NCBI GenBank assembly: GCA_964605385.1 | Contig: CAZSCK010000005.1 | Span: forward strand, 1-59,166 | Length of the DNA stretch: 59,166 nucleotides | From: JAGLTQ01 sp964605385 | Lineage (GTDB): Bacteria; Pseudomonadota; Gammaproteobacteria; UBA6429; Thiohalophilaceae | Direction: 5' to 3' | Shown here: positions 33,495 through 40,951 of the stretch, one piece after another | Position numbering within the stretch: the stretch's first letter is position 1 | How the letters are laid out: the number at the start of each line of letters is the position of its first letter | The notes under the pieces: model-generated | The model's database searches: none | The model's input: the letters and a program-made list of their open reading frames with translations, nothing else | What the model was told of the DNA's origin: nothing | Position numbers and translations under genes: made by a program

Positions 33495-33910
33495 CAGTTT
33501 TCTCGGTTAACATTTTTAAAACGAATAATCCGTCGTCTATCCCTTTTATCGGGGCGACGTTCTGCATGAGGGAATTGTGCAGCATCCAATTTTCGTTGCG
33601 CGGCTAAGGTTTCGCGCTTTTTAATACTTTCTTCATACTCGGTATAAAGCAATTGTGCTTCTTTAGCAGGGCCTCGCCGAATACTTAAACCTTCTACGGT
33701 TATTTCAAAAGTGAATGGCGTTTTATGAATGGTTAATTTATCCGTAAGGTGTATTACACGTGAAGGTTTAACGCGATGACCATTATGATGCACGTGGCCG
33801 CCATTAATTGCTTCCGCTGCAAGATGACGCGTTTTATAAAAACGCGCTGCCCATAACCACTTGTCTAGTCGGGTTTTTACTTCAATTTCATCTTTAGTTT
33901 TTTTATTCAT
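33494..33910 (-). CDS. hslR: Ribosome-associated heat shock protein Hsp15 (S4 domain)
   Basis: RNA-binding protein that recycles free 50S subunits still carrying nascent chains. The 138-residue product opens with the S4 domain (TRLDKWLWAARFYKTRHLAA, GGHVHHNGHRVKPSRVI). A basic C-terminal part holds RRGPAKEAQLLYTE and ends with RRPDKRDRRRIIRFK. Length and motifs fit HslR. It overlaps the Nudix gene by one base. Confidence 0.9.
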   Translation of the reverse strand: MNKKTKDEIEVKTRLDKWLWAARFYKTRHLAAEAINGGHVHHNGHRVKPSRVIHLTDKLTIHKTPFTFEITVEGLSIRRGPAKEAQLLYTEYEESIKKRETLAAQRKLDAAQFPHAERRPDKRDRRRIIRFKNVNREN

Positions 33911-33918
33911 CGCATAAA

Positions 33919-34026
33919 CCAGTCATTGCGAGCCATGAGCTTAATGGCGCGGCAGCCTTTTTGAATTATACATATAACCACACAGATTGCCGCATTATCC
34001 TGCCACGTTTTACTCACAGCGACTGG
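33919..34026. repeat. Degenerate CAGTCATTGCGAG-ended repeat upstream of glcD
   Basis: Imperfect inverted ends CCAGTCATTGCGAG and, on the other strand, CCAGTCGCTGTGAG bound 108 bases. It lies in the divergent hslR-glcD spacer, so it could carry or displace promoters. Confidence 0.5.
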
Positions 34027-34086
34027 CCCACCACAATAACGATATAATTTTAGAATCGTACTTCAAGCTGCTGTATCATTACGCCT

Positions 34087-35559
34087 ATGACTAGAGCAAC
34101 AAAAGATAATCGAGATTCACTGCGTAAACAGTTACATAGCGTTTTACCTAAGACTTCAATACTCGAAACAGACGAGCAAACACGTCCCTATGAATGTGAT
34201 GGTTTAACCGCTTATCAACAAAAACCGTGGATTGTTGTTTTACCTGAAACCATTGAGCAAGTACAAAATATTTTAATTTTATGTCACAACGAAAGTGTTC
34301 CTGTTGTAGCACGCGGTGCAGGTACCGGACTTTCAGGTGGTGCTTTACCACTCGCGAATGGCGTATTACTTAGCCTGGCAAAATTTAACCGTATTCTTGA
34401 TATTAACCCTGCAAATCGAAGTGCTGTTGTTGAACCGGGCGTGCGTAACCTTGCCATTTCACAAGCTGTTGAAGAATTTAATTTATATTATGCCCCTGAT
34501 CCCTCATCTCAAATTGCCTGCACCATCGGTGGCAATGTCGCAGAAAATGCTGGTGGTGTGCATTGTTTAAAATATGGATTAACCGTACATAATATTTTAC
34601 AGCTCAAAGTCATCACCATTGATGGCGAACTCATCACTATTGGCTCTCAGGCTTTAGATACACCCGGTTATGATTTGTTAGCCTTAATGACCGGCTCCGA
34701 AGGTATGTTAGGTGTCATTGTCGAAGTTACGGTTAAACTTTTACCACGCCCTGAACAAGCACAAGTTATTCTTGCCGCGTTTGATGATGTTGTTAAAGCA
34801 AGTGAAGCAGTCGGTGTGATTATTGCCGAAGGTATTATTCCTGCAGGTTTAGAAATGATGGACAACCCTGCTATTCGCGCGGCAGAAGATTATGCACATG
34901 CAGGCTATCCAACTGATGCTGAAGCTATTTTACTCTGTGAGCTTGATGGCACTCATGAAGAAGTCACAGAACAAATTACATTTGTTGAAAACTTATTAAC
35001 ACAAAAAGGCGCAACCAGTTTACGTACATCTAAAGATGAAGAAGAACGTTTAAAACTCTGGTTAGGTCGTAAATCTGCCTTCCCTGCAGTTGGACGAATC
35101 TCACCCGATTATTATTGTATGGATGGAACTATTCCACGACATCAACTTCCAGCAATATTGAAAAAAATCAATGAACTATCTAAAGAATATAATTTATTAG
35201 TGGCCAATGTTTTTCATGCCGGTGATGGTAACTTACACCCATTGATTCTTTATGATGCAAACATCGAAGGTGAGTTAGAACGTACTGAAGAATTTGGAGG
35301 GAAAATTCTTGAGCTTTGCGTTAAAGCCGGTGGAACCATTACCGGTGAACATGGTGTTGGTAAAGAAAAAATTGACCAAATGTGTGTGCAGTTTAAGTCA
35401 CTTGAATTGCAAATATTTCACGATATTAAACATTCATTTGATCCACGTGAATTACTAAACCCGGGTAAAGCTGTACCTACTTTACATCGCTGCGCTGAAC
35501 TTGGCGGTATGCATGTACATGATGGCTTACTTTCATTTCCCGAATTAGATCGTTTTTAA
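34087..35559 (+). CDS. glcD: Glycolate oxidase, FAD-binding subunit GlcD
   Basis: Catalytic flavoprotein subunit that oxidises glycolate (or D-lactate) to glyoxylate with GlcE and GlcF. The 490-residue product has the PCMH FAD-binding domain (VVARGAGTGLSGGA, ALPLANGVLLSL, GGNVAENAGGVHCLKYG, LALMTGSEGMLGVI). The FAD-oxidase C-terminal domain carries NVFHAGDGNLHPLILYD and TGEHGVGKEKIDQM, ending NPGKAVP. glcE starts 2 bases after the stop. No GlcC regulator is present beside it. The ATG has no strong ribosome-binding site. Confidence 0.93.
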   Translation: MTRATKDNRDSLRKQLHSVLPKTSILETDEQTRPYECDGLTAYQQKPWIVVLPETIEQVQNILILCHNESVPVVARGAGTGLSGGALPLANGVLLSLAKFNRILDINPANRSAVVEPGVRNLAISQAVEEFNLYYAPDPSSQIACTIGGNVAENAGGVHCLKYGLTVHNILQLKVITIDGELITIGSQALDTPGYDLLALMTGSEGMLGVIVEVTVKLLPRPEQAQVILAAFDDVVKASEAVGVIIAEGIIPAGLEMMDNPAIRAAEDYAHAGYPTDAEAILLCELDGTHEEVTEQITFVENLLTQKGATSLRTSKDEEERLKLWLGRKSAFPAVGRISPDYYCMDGTIPRHQLPAILKKINELSKEYNLLVANVFHAGDGNLHPLILYDANIEGELERTEEFGGKILELCVKAGGTITGEHGVGKEKIDQMCVQFKSLELQIFHDIKHSFDPRELLNPGKAVPTLHRCAELGGMHVHDGLLSFPELDRF

Positions 35560-35561
35560 TC

Positions 35562-36629
35562 ATGGAAAATATAAATAGAACTCAGGAATTACAAGATCGT
35601 GTGCGCGCAGCATTCAACGATAAAACCATGTTGGAAATTGTTGGTGGTAACAGTAAACGTTTTTATGGCAATGCCAATACGCATAAAACCGAAATAATAG
35701 AAACACGTATCCATCAAGGCATCATTAGTTATGAACCAAGTGAACTTGTTATAACTGCACGCGCAGGTACGCCGTTAAAAGAAATCGAAGCATTACTTGC
35801 AGAAAACAATCAAATGCTTCCCTTTGAACCTCCCCACTTTGGCGAACATGCAACATTAGGTGGAGCGATTGCGACGGGGTTATCCGGCTCACGTCGTCCC
35901 TTTACAGGTTCAGCTCGTGACTTTGTATTGGGTACAAAAATCATTAGCGGTAAAGGTGAGATCATGTCCTTCGGTGGACAGGTTATAAAAAATGTCGCCG
36001 GTTATGATGTCTCACGTTTAATGGTTGGAGCTTTAGGTACATTAGGTTTGCTGCTGGAAATTTCTATTAAAGTTTTACCTCGACCTCAAGCTGAAGAGAC
36101 TCAATGCATAGCGATGTCTCTGCAAGAAGCTTGCTCTACCATGCAGGAACTTAATCAAAGTTCACTGCCTCTTTCCGCTTTAGCCTATGAAGATGAAAAG
36201 CTTTATGTTCGATTAAGCGGAGCACTAAGTGCAGTAACCTCTGCACAAAAAAAGGTCGGTGGTGAAACATTAGTGCATGCAGAAAACTTCTGGCAACAGG
36301 TTAATGAACAAACTCATCCATTTTTTGAAACAGATCGTTCACTCTGGCGCTTATCGGTACCTTACATATCGAATGTAGATTTAAACGAAAAAAGTTTTAT
36401 AGATTGGGCGGGGGCACTGTATTGGATACACAGCGATAAAGATGCGGAAGAGATTCAACAACATGCAATTGAACAAGGTGGTACAGCAACACTATTCAGA
36501 ACCACAAATAATGTTGCAGAGCGGCTTCCGCCACTTCAGGCCAAAATAAAACAACTTCAAATAAATTTAAAAATGCGTTTTGATCCTTACGGCATTCTTA
36601 ATTACGGCCGACTTTATTCAGACTTGTAA
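35562..36629 (+). CDS. glcE: Glycolate oxidase, FAD-binding subunit GlcE
   Basis: Second flavin subunit of glycolate oxidase. The 355-residue product has a shortened PCMH domain: SYEPSELVITARAGTPLKEI, LGGAIATGLSGSRRPF, VLGTKIISGKGEIMSFGGQV, IKNVAGYDVSRLMVGALGTL. A diverged C-terminal part ends in RFDPYGILNYGRL. It is the middle gene of the glcDEF unit, with a 33-base gap before glcF. Confidence 0.93.
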   Translation: MENINRTQELQDRVRAAFNDKTMLEIVGGNSKRFYGNANTHKTEIIETRIHQGIISYEPSELVITARAGTPLKEIEALLAENNQMLPFEPPHFGEHATLGGAIATGLSGSRRPFTGSARDFVLGTKIISGKGEIMSFGGQVIKNVAGYDVSRLMVGALGTLGLLLEISIKVLPRPQAEETQCIAMSLQEACSTMQELNQSSLPLSALAYEDEKLYVRLSGALSAVTSAQKKVGGETLVHAENFWQQVNEQTHPFFETDRSLWRLSVPYISNVDLNEKSFIDWAGALYWIHSDKDAEEIQQHAIEQGGTATLFRTTNNVAERLPPLQAKIKQLQINLKMRFDPYGILNYGRLYSDL

Positions 36630-36662
36630 CTTTAATTTAAAAAACTAAATATAAACACCACG

Positions 36663-37874
36663 ATGCAAACAAAAATAGAACCAAGCTTTCTGCAATCTGA
36701 GAACGGCCAACTTGCAGATAAAATTATACGCAGTTGTGTTCACTGTGGATTTTGCACGGCAACCTGTCCGACCTACCAAATTTTAGGCGACGAACTTGAT
36801 GGTCCGCGTGGGCGCATTTATCAAATCAAACAAATGCTCGAAGGTAACCCTGTTACTAAAGATACCTTGATGCACCTTGATCGTTGTTTGACCTGTCGTG
36901 CATGTGAAACCACCTGCCCTTCAGGTGTTGAGTATGGACACTTACTTGAGATTGGTCGAGGCGAAGTTGAAAAGCGTGTTAAACGTTCTTTATCTCAACG
37001 AATATTACGGAAAATATTATTACTGGTTTTACCTTATTCAAATCGCTTTGATGCTCTTTTGAAATTAGGCCAGCTGTTTCGACCCATATTACCTGCTGTA
37101 CTAAAAAAACAAATCCCGGAAAAAAGTGAACTCGAAGTACTTTCACTAAAATCGCATAAAAGAAAAATGCTAATTCTTGATGGTTGCGTACAACCCTCTC
37201 TTTCACCAACAATTAACCATGCGACCAAACAAGTGCTTGATACACTAAATATTGAATTGATTTCATTTAGTGGATGTTGTGGTGCTATCAACCAGCATTT
37301 ATCTGATGAAGAGAAAGCATTGCTTACTGTTAAAAATAATATTGACCGCTTAATTTCTGAATTTGAAAAGGGTATTGAAGGTATCGTTATGACGGCCAGT
37401 GGTTGTGGTACGATGTTCAAAGAATACCCACACTTGTTACGTAATAATGAACAATATAAAGAAAAAGCGGAACTTGTTGCCAATAAAACCTTTGATCTCA
37501 CAGAAGTAATTGATGCAGAAGAATTAAAAGAAAAGTTAAATGTCAATCAAAAAAACATTGCTGTACACACACCCTGCACCTTACAACACGCACAAAAGTT
37601 ACCCTCGAATATTGAAAATATTTTTTCAACTTGTGGTTATCAATTAAGCCCAATAAAAGATAAACATCTTTGTTGTGGTTCTGCCGGAACCTATTCCATC
37701 ACTCAGGAAAAATTATCAGAACAACTTCGCGAACAGCGACTAACTGGCCTCATGGTTGGAGAACCAGATCTTATTGTCACGGCGAATATTGGTTGTTTGC
37801 ATCATCTTAATTCTGGAAGTACTGTGCCGGTTCGGCATTGGATTGAGGTTGTGGCGGAAAACTTAAAGCCTTAA
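36663..37874 (+). CDS. glcF: Glycolate oxidase, iron-sulfur subunit GlcF
   Basis: Electron-transfer subunit of glycolate oxidase, expected at the inner membrane. The 403-residue product has two 4Fe-4S motifs near the N-terminus (CVHCGFCTATCP, CLTCRACETTCPSGVEYG). Two CCG domains follow (SGCCGAINQH and HLCCGSAGTYS), each with an upstream partner (DGCVQP; TPCTLQHAQ). It ends the operon; a 413-base repeat-rich spacer follows. Confidence 0.94.
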   Translation: MQTKIEPSFLQSENGQLADKIIRSCVHCGFCTATCPTYQILGDELDGPRGRIYQIKQMLEGNPVTKDTLMHLDRCLTCRACETTCPSGVEYGHLLEIGRGEVEKRVKRSLSQRILRKILLLVLPYSNRFDALLKLGQLFRPILPAVLKKQIPEKSELEVLSLKSHKRKMLILDGCVQPSLSPTINHATKQVLDTLNIELISFSGCCGAINQHLSDEEKALLTVKNNIDRLISEFEKGIEGIVMTASGCGTMFKEYPHLLRNNEQYKEKAELVANKTFDLTEVIDAEELKEKLNVNQKNIAVHTPCTLQHAQKLPSNIENIFSTCGYQLSPIKDKHLCCGSAGTYSITQEKLSEQLREQRLTGLMVGEPDLIVTANIGCLHHLNSGSTVPVRHWIEVVAENLKP

Positions 37875-37882
37875 ATTGCCAA

Positions 37883-38196
37883 TTGTAGGTCAGACCTTCA
37901 GTCTGACAAAACCATCTAAAATAACAAAATCGTATTTATATAACTTGGCACCGCATCAGACTAGGGGCTGTTGATCTTTCATTTTATAGCCTATTCAAAC
38001 CTAAAAAGGAACACGTCATTGCGAGATGAGCAAAGCGAAACGTGGCAATCTCCATAAAAGTGGCATTTACTATGAGATTGCCGCAGTCATTTTATTCCTT
38101 CGCAATGACGGTGCATTATTTTTGTTAAAATGAGCTCAATATCTGAAAGATCAACAGCCCCTAATACCCTCTAATATATCTTGCAAGAGGGGCACG
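37883..38196. repeat. Composite repeat region downstream of glcF
   Basis: The 413-base spacer 37875-38287 holds no gene. It starts with GTAGGTCAGAC-CTTCA-GTCTGAC (37885-37907), is interrupted by the 202-bp MITE at 37962-38163, and resumes with ACCCTCTAATATAT...GAGGGGCAC (38166-38196). The last part matches the inside of 17365-17541 in inverse orientation. Confidence 0.65.
37962..38163. mobile_element. 202-bp MITE with 20-bp perfect terminal inverted repeats
   Basis: The left end TAGGGGCTGTTGATCTTTCA (37962-37981) is exactly repeated in inverse at 38144-38163. The outermost bases are TA on both sides, consistent with a TA target. No transposase is encoded, so it would need one in trans. Inside lies a different palindrome with ends CGTCATTGCG (38014-38023) and CGCAATGACG (38101-38110), apparently a nested insertion. 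Confidence 0.8.
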
Positions 38197-38287
38197 ACAC
38201 CTAAATTAATAGCAATGACAGCATGAAAAATCACATTTCAATGTGTATAATTAGCCTTTTCTTATATTACAAACCAAAAGCCCCCTT

Positions 38288-38968
38288 ATGACAATGAATT
38301 TCAGCCCAGCACCCGGTCCACATGAACGCCATTTAAAACGTCGCTTGTTAAACCCACTATTTCCTAAACCGGAAAAAGAGTTTACCCAGAATGATGTTGA
38401 CAATGCTCAAAGAAAGGATGAAGAGAATCTGTTCTCCTTTATGTCCCACTTTCAGTCTGTTGTACAAAGAACAACTGAACTTGGTGGTAATAGTGAAAGT
38501 GATATTGTCCTGGAAATTAAAGAACAACTCGATGAATGTTATGCAACAAGTTGTGCCATGCCAGGTGATCACAGTAATTTAAAAATTGCGATTAAAAAAC
38601 TTATTACTGCGATCATGGCCGCTATTCGTAAAGGTGCAGCAGATGATACTACTGCATTAAAAAAACTTGATGAAGAAGAAGTTGCTCGTAAAATGCATAA
38701 TGAGTTACATGAACGAAAATTAATTGCAGACTTAATGTTAGAAAACTCACCTATTCTTGAAAATGAATTAACCCCAACATTACTCAACGAAGAAGCCGAT
38801 GACCTTGATGCAGCATTACAATTATTTAGTGCAGTAGAACTTGATCTAATTATAAAAAACGCACAAACCTTACTCGAAAAATTACGCCAGGATGGGCATG
38901 AAATCCCCCTTGCCTGGGAACGCTTTCAACAAATCAAACAAGCTTTAGATGCTAAAAATTCAGGGTAA
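38288..38968 (+). CDS. Hypothetical helical protein
   Basis: A 226-residue protein I cannot assign. It has no signal peptide or membrane segment and is mostly predicted helix, with charged stretches (KLDEEEVARKMHNELHERKL; LTPTLLNEEADDLDAALQLF). Two cysteines (positions about 79 and 84) lie in DECYATSCAM. It starts just after a long repeat-rich spacer, without a clear ribosome-binding site; an alternative ATG lies two codons later. The YcgL-family gene follows after 9 bases, so they are probably cotranscribed. Confidence 0.7.
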   Translation: MTMNFSPAPGPHERHLKRRLLNPLFPKPEKEFTQNDVDNAQRKDEENLFSFMSHFQSVVQRTTELGGNSESDIVLEIKEQLDECYATSCAMPGDHSNLKIAIKKLITAIMAAIRKGAADDTTALKKLDEEEVARKMHNELHERKLIADLMLENSPILENELTPTLLNEEADDLDAALQLFSAVELDLIIKNAQTLLEKLRQDGHEIPLAWERFQQIKQALDAKNSG

Positions 38969-38977
38969 ATTAAAATA

Positions 38978-39289
38978 ATGTCTAGCAAGCAAACAGAAAT
39001 AGAATGTACGGTATATAAGAGTCTAAAAAAAGATGAGAGCTATCTCTTTATACCAACGACAACCCCTTTATCTGACTTACCGGAAGAACTCTTAAATGTA
39101 TTAGGCCAGACTGAAAAAGTCATGACCTTAAACCTCACGCCGGAAAAGAAAATGGCTAGAGGAACAGCTGCGGCAATAATGAAAAGTATTGAAGAACAAG
39201 GGTTTCACTTACAAATGCAAGAAAACATCCTTGCTGATAAAAACTATTTAGCCACCTCTAATGAACGTTTTCTTGATAAAAATATGTGA
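38978..39289 (+). CDS. YcgL domain-containing protein
   Basis: A 103-residue protein. Its core reads CTVYKSLKKDESYLFI, LPEELLNVLGQTEKVMTLNL and IEEQGFHLQM. This parallels E. coli YcgL (CVIYRSSKRDQTYLYV, VPEELMKGFGQ, LTEQGYYLQL). YcgL is a small alpha/beta protein of unsettled function in gammaproteobacteria. It follows the hypothetical gene at 38288 by 9 bases. The 109 bases between it and the convergent trpB contain only a weak 8-bp inverted repeat. Confidence 0.85.
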   Translation: MSSKQTEIECTVYKSLKKDESYLFIPTTTPLSDLPEELLNVLGQTEKVMTLNLTPEKKMARGTAAAIMKSIEEQGFHLQMQENILADKNYLATSNERFLDKNM

Positions 39290-39398
39290 TTACTAAGAAA
39301 AAACAATATCTATAATAATCTGCAATATTTAACTATCTCAACCTAATATTAATTTAGACTGAGATAGCATAAATAAATCACTTTACTGATAATGAAAA

Positions 39399-40598
39399 CT
39401 ACAGGGATAACGTTTCTGCCACAAAATCGGCATCTTTGTCTCCACGGCCTGACAAATTAACTAAAATATTTTTATCTTTAGGCATATCAACTGCAATCTG
39501 CATTGCATAAGCAATAGCATGCGCACTTTCAAGTGCAGGGATAATACCTTCAACTCGAGATAATTCCATAAAAGCATTTAAACAGTCTTTATCATTAATG
39601 GACTCATAACGAACTCGTTTAATATCCTTTAAGTAACAATGTTGTGGGCCAACTCCTGGATAATCTAAACCTGATGCAATCGAATACACGGGTAAAGGAT
39701 TGCCTTCTGAATCTTGTAAGTTGTAACACTCAAAACCATGAATAGCACCTTTTGTACCAAGCGTTAATGTTGCGGCATGTTCAGACGTGTCTAAACCTTT
39801 ACCAGCAGGCTCTATTCCAATAAGTTCAACAGACTCATCTTCCATAAAAGCGGTGAATAAACCCATGGCATTCGAACCACCACCAACACAAGCCATCGCG
39901 ATATCAGGCAATTTTCCTTGTGCATCCAAAAATTGCTGGCGTGCTTCTTTTCCAACAATACTTTGGAAATCTCTTACCATTTTTGGAAATGGATGAGGGC
40001 CAACAACTGAACCAATTGCATAAAATGAATTAACTGGATCTTTAAGATACTCTTCAAATGCACTATCAACAGCATCTTTTAATGTTTTGGTACCTCGAGT
40101 AACAGGGATTAATTTACAACCTAAAATTTTCATTTTCGTGACGTTTGGATGTTCCTTAGCAATGTCAATTTCACCCATATGAATTTCACATTCAATATCA
40201 ACTAAAGCACATGCTGTCGCTAATGCAACACCATGCTGACCAGCTCCTGTTTCTGCCAGCACTTTTGTTTTCCCCATGTGCTTTGCTAATAACGCTTCGC
40301 CCAAACAATGGTTAATTTTATGTGCACCGGTATGATTAAGATCTTCACGTTTCAAATAAATCTGAGCACCACCTAATTTATCACTTAAACGTTTAGCATG
40401 AAAAATAGGGCTTGGTCGACCAACATAATGAGTAAATAAATCATCAAGTTCATCTTTGAATGCCGAAGTATTTCTAACCTCTTCATACGCATCATTAATT
40501 TCATTCATAATGGTAATTAAATCAGGTGGCAAAATTTGTCCACCGTACTCACCAAAGTAACCTTTATCATCTGGCATAGGAAGGAATTTTATACTCAT
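39399..40598 (-). CDS. trpB: Tryptophan synthase beta-chain-like protein (orphan TrpB)
   Basis: PLP enzyme family joining indole and serine. The 399-residue product has YFGEYGGQILP, YLKREDLNHTGAHKINHCLG with PLP-Lys94, ETGAGQHGVA, CVGGGSNAMG (phosphate loop), GLDYPGVGPQHCYL and NLSGRGDKD. All catalytic landmarks are kept. The segment after GQHGVA (EIHMGEIDIAKEHPN) differs from usual TrpB, which has a DVERQxPN-like sequence there. No trpA or trpF is adjacent. It lies 32 bases downstream of a bolA-family gene, with GGAG before its start. It may be a second TrpB working without TrpA, for example in indole salvage (inference). Confidence 0.88.
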   Translation of the reverse strand: MSIKFLPMPDDKGYFGEYGGQILPPDLITIMNEINDAYEEVRNTSAFKDELDDLFTHYVGRPSPIFHAKRLSDKLGGAQIYLKREDLNHTGAHKINHCLGEALLAKHMGKTKVLAETGAGQHGVALATACALVDIECEIHMGEIDIAKEHPNVTKMKILGCKLIPVTRGTKTLKDAVDSAFEEYLKDPVNSFYAIGSVVGPHPFPKMVRDFQSIVGKEARQQFLDAQGKLPDIAMACVGGGSNAMGLFTAFMEDESVELIGIEPAGKGLDTSEHAATLTLGTKGAIHGFECYNLQDSEGNPLPVYSIASGLDYPGVGPQHCYLKDIKRVRYESINDKDCLNAFMELSRVEGIIPALESAHAIAYAMQIAVDMPKDKNILVNLSGRGDKDADFVAETLSL

Positions 40599-40630
40599 AA
40601 TATTTCTCCAGTTTTTTATTTATTATAAAA

Positions 40631-40942
40631 TTATTTGCCTCCACCTAAACAAGGTGGTGACATTGGTGCGCCATTTGATTCTTCTTGCCATTCATCCTCT
40701 GTATAAGTATGAATCGCTAAAGCATGAATAACACCATTTAATTCATTGGCCAATGTTGCGTTAATCATGCGATGACAAGCGAGTAAATTCTTACCGGAAA
40801 AAGCAGGAGAAACGACAACCACTTTAAAGTGAGACTCTGATCCTTCGGGCACATTATGATTATTACTTTCGTTAATCACTTCTAAATGTAATGGGTTAAA
40901 ATCATCAGCTAGTTTTTTTTCTATTGTTGTTTGTATTGTCAT
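40631..40942 (-). CDS. BolA family protein
   Basis: A 103-residue BolA/IbaG-type protein. These act with monothiol glutaredoxins in iron-sulfur or iron handling. Core motifs are LEVINESNNHNVPEGSESHF, FKVVVVSPAFSGKNLLACHR and VIHALAIHTYTEDEW. The motif with the invariant His (IHALAIHTY) is present. It ends in CLGGGK. It begins 9 bases after the LonB-type protease stop and precedes trpB, so the three form a likely operon. Confidence 0.9.
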   Translation of the reverse strand: MTIQTTIEKKLADDFNPLHLEVINESNNHNVPEGSESHFKVVVVSPAFSGKNLLACHRMINATLANELNGVIHALAIHTYTEDEWQEESNGAPMSPPCLGGGK

Positions 40943-40951
40943 ATCAATTTC

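Noticed and set aside
39333..39367. Inverted repeat CTATCTCA/TGAGATAG as a shared terminator of the YcgL and trpB genes
   Set aside because: A 19-base loop and no T-run on either side make it weak.
40599..40630. Tryptophan leader peptide or attenuator before trpB
   Set aside because: The 32-base gap to the bolA-family gene has no Trp codons in a frame and no attenuator stem-loops.
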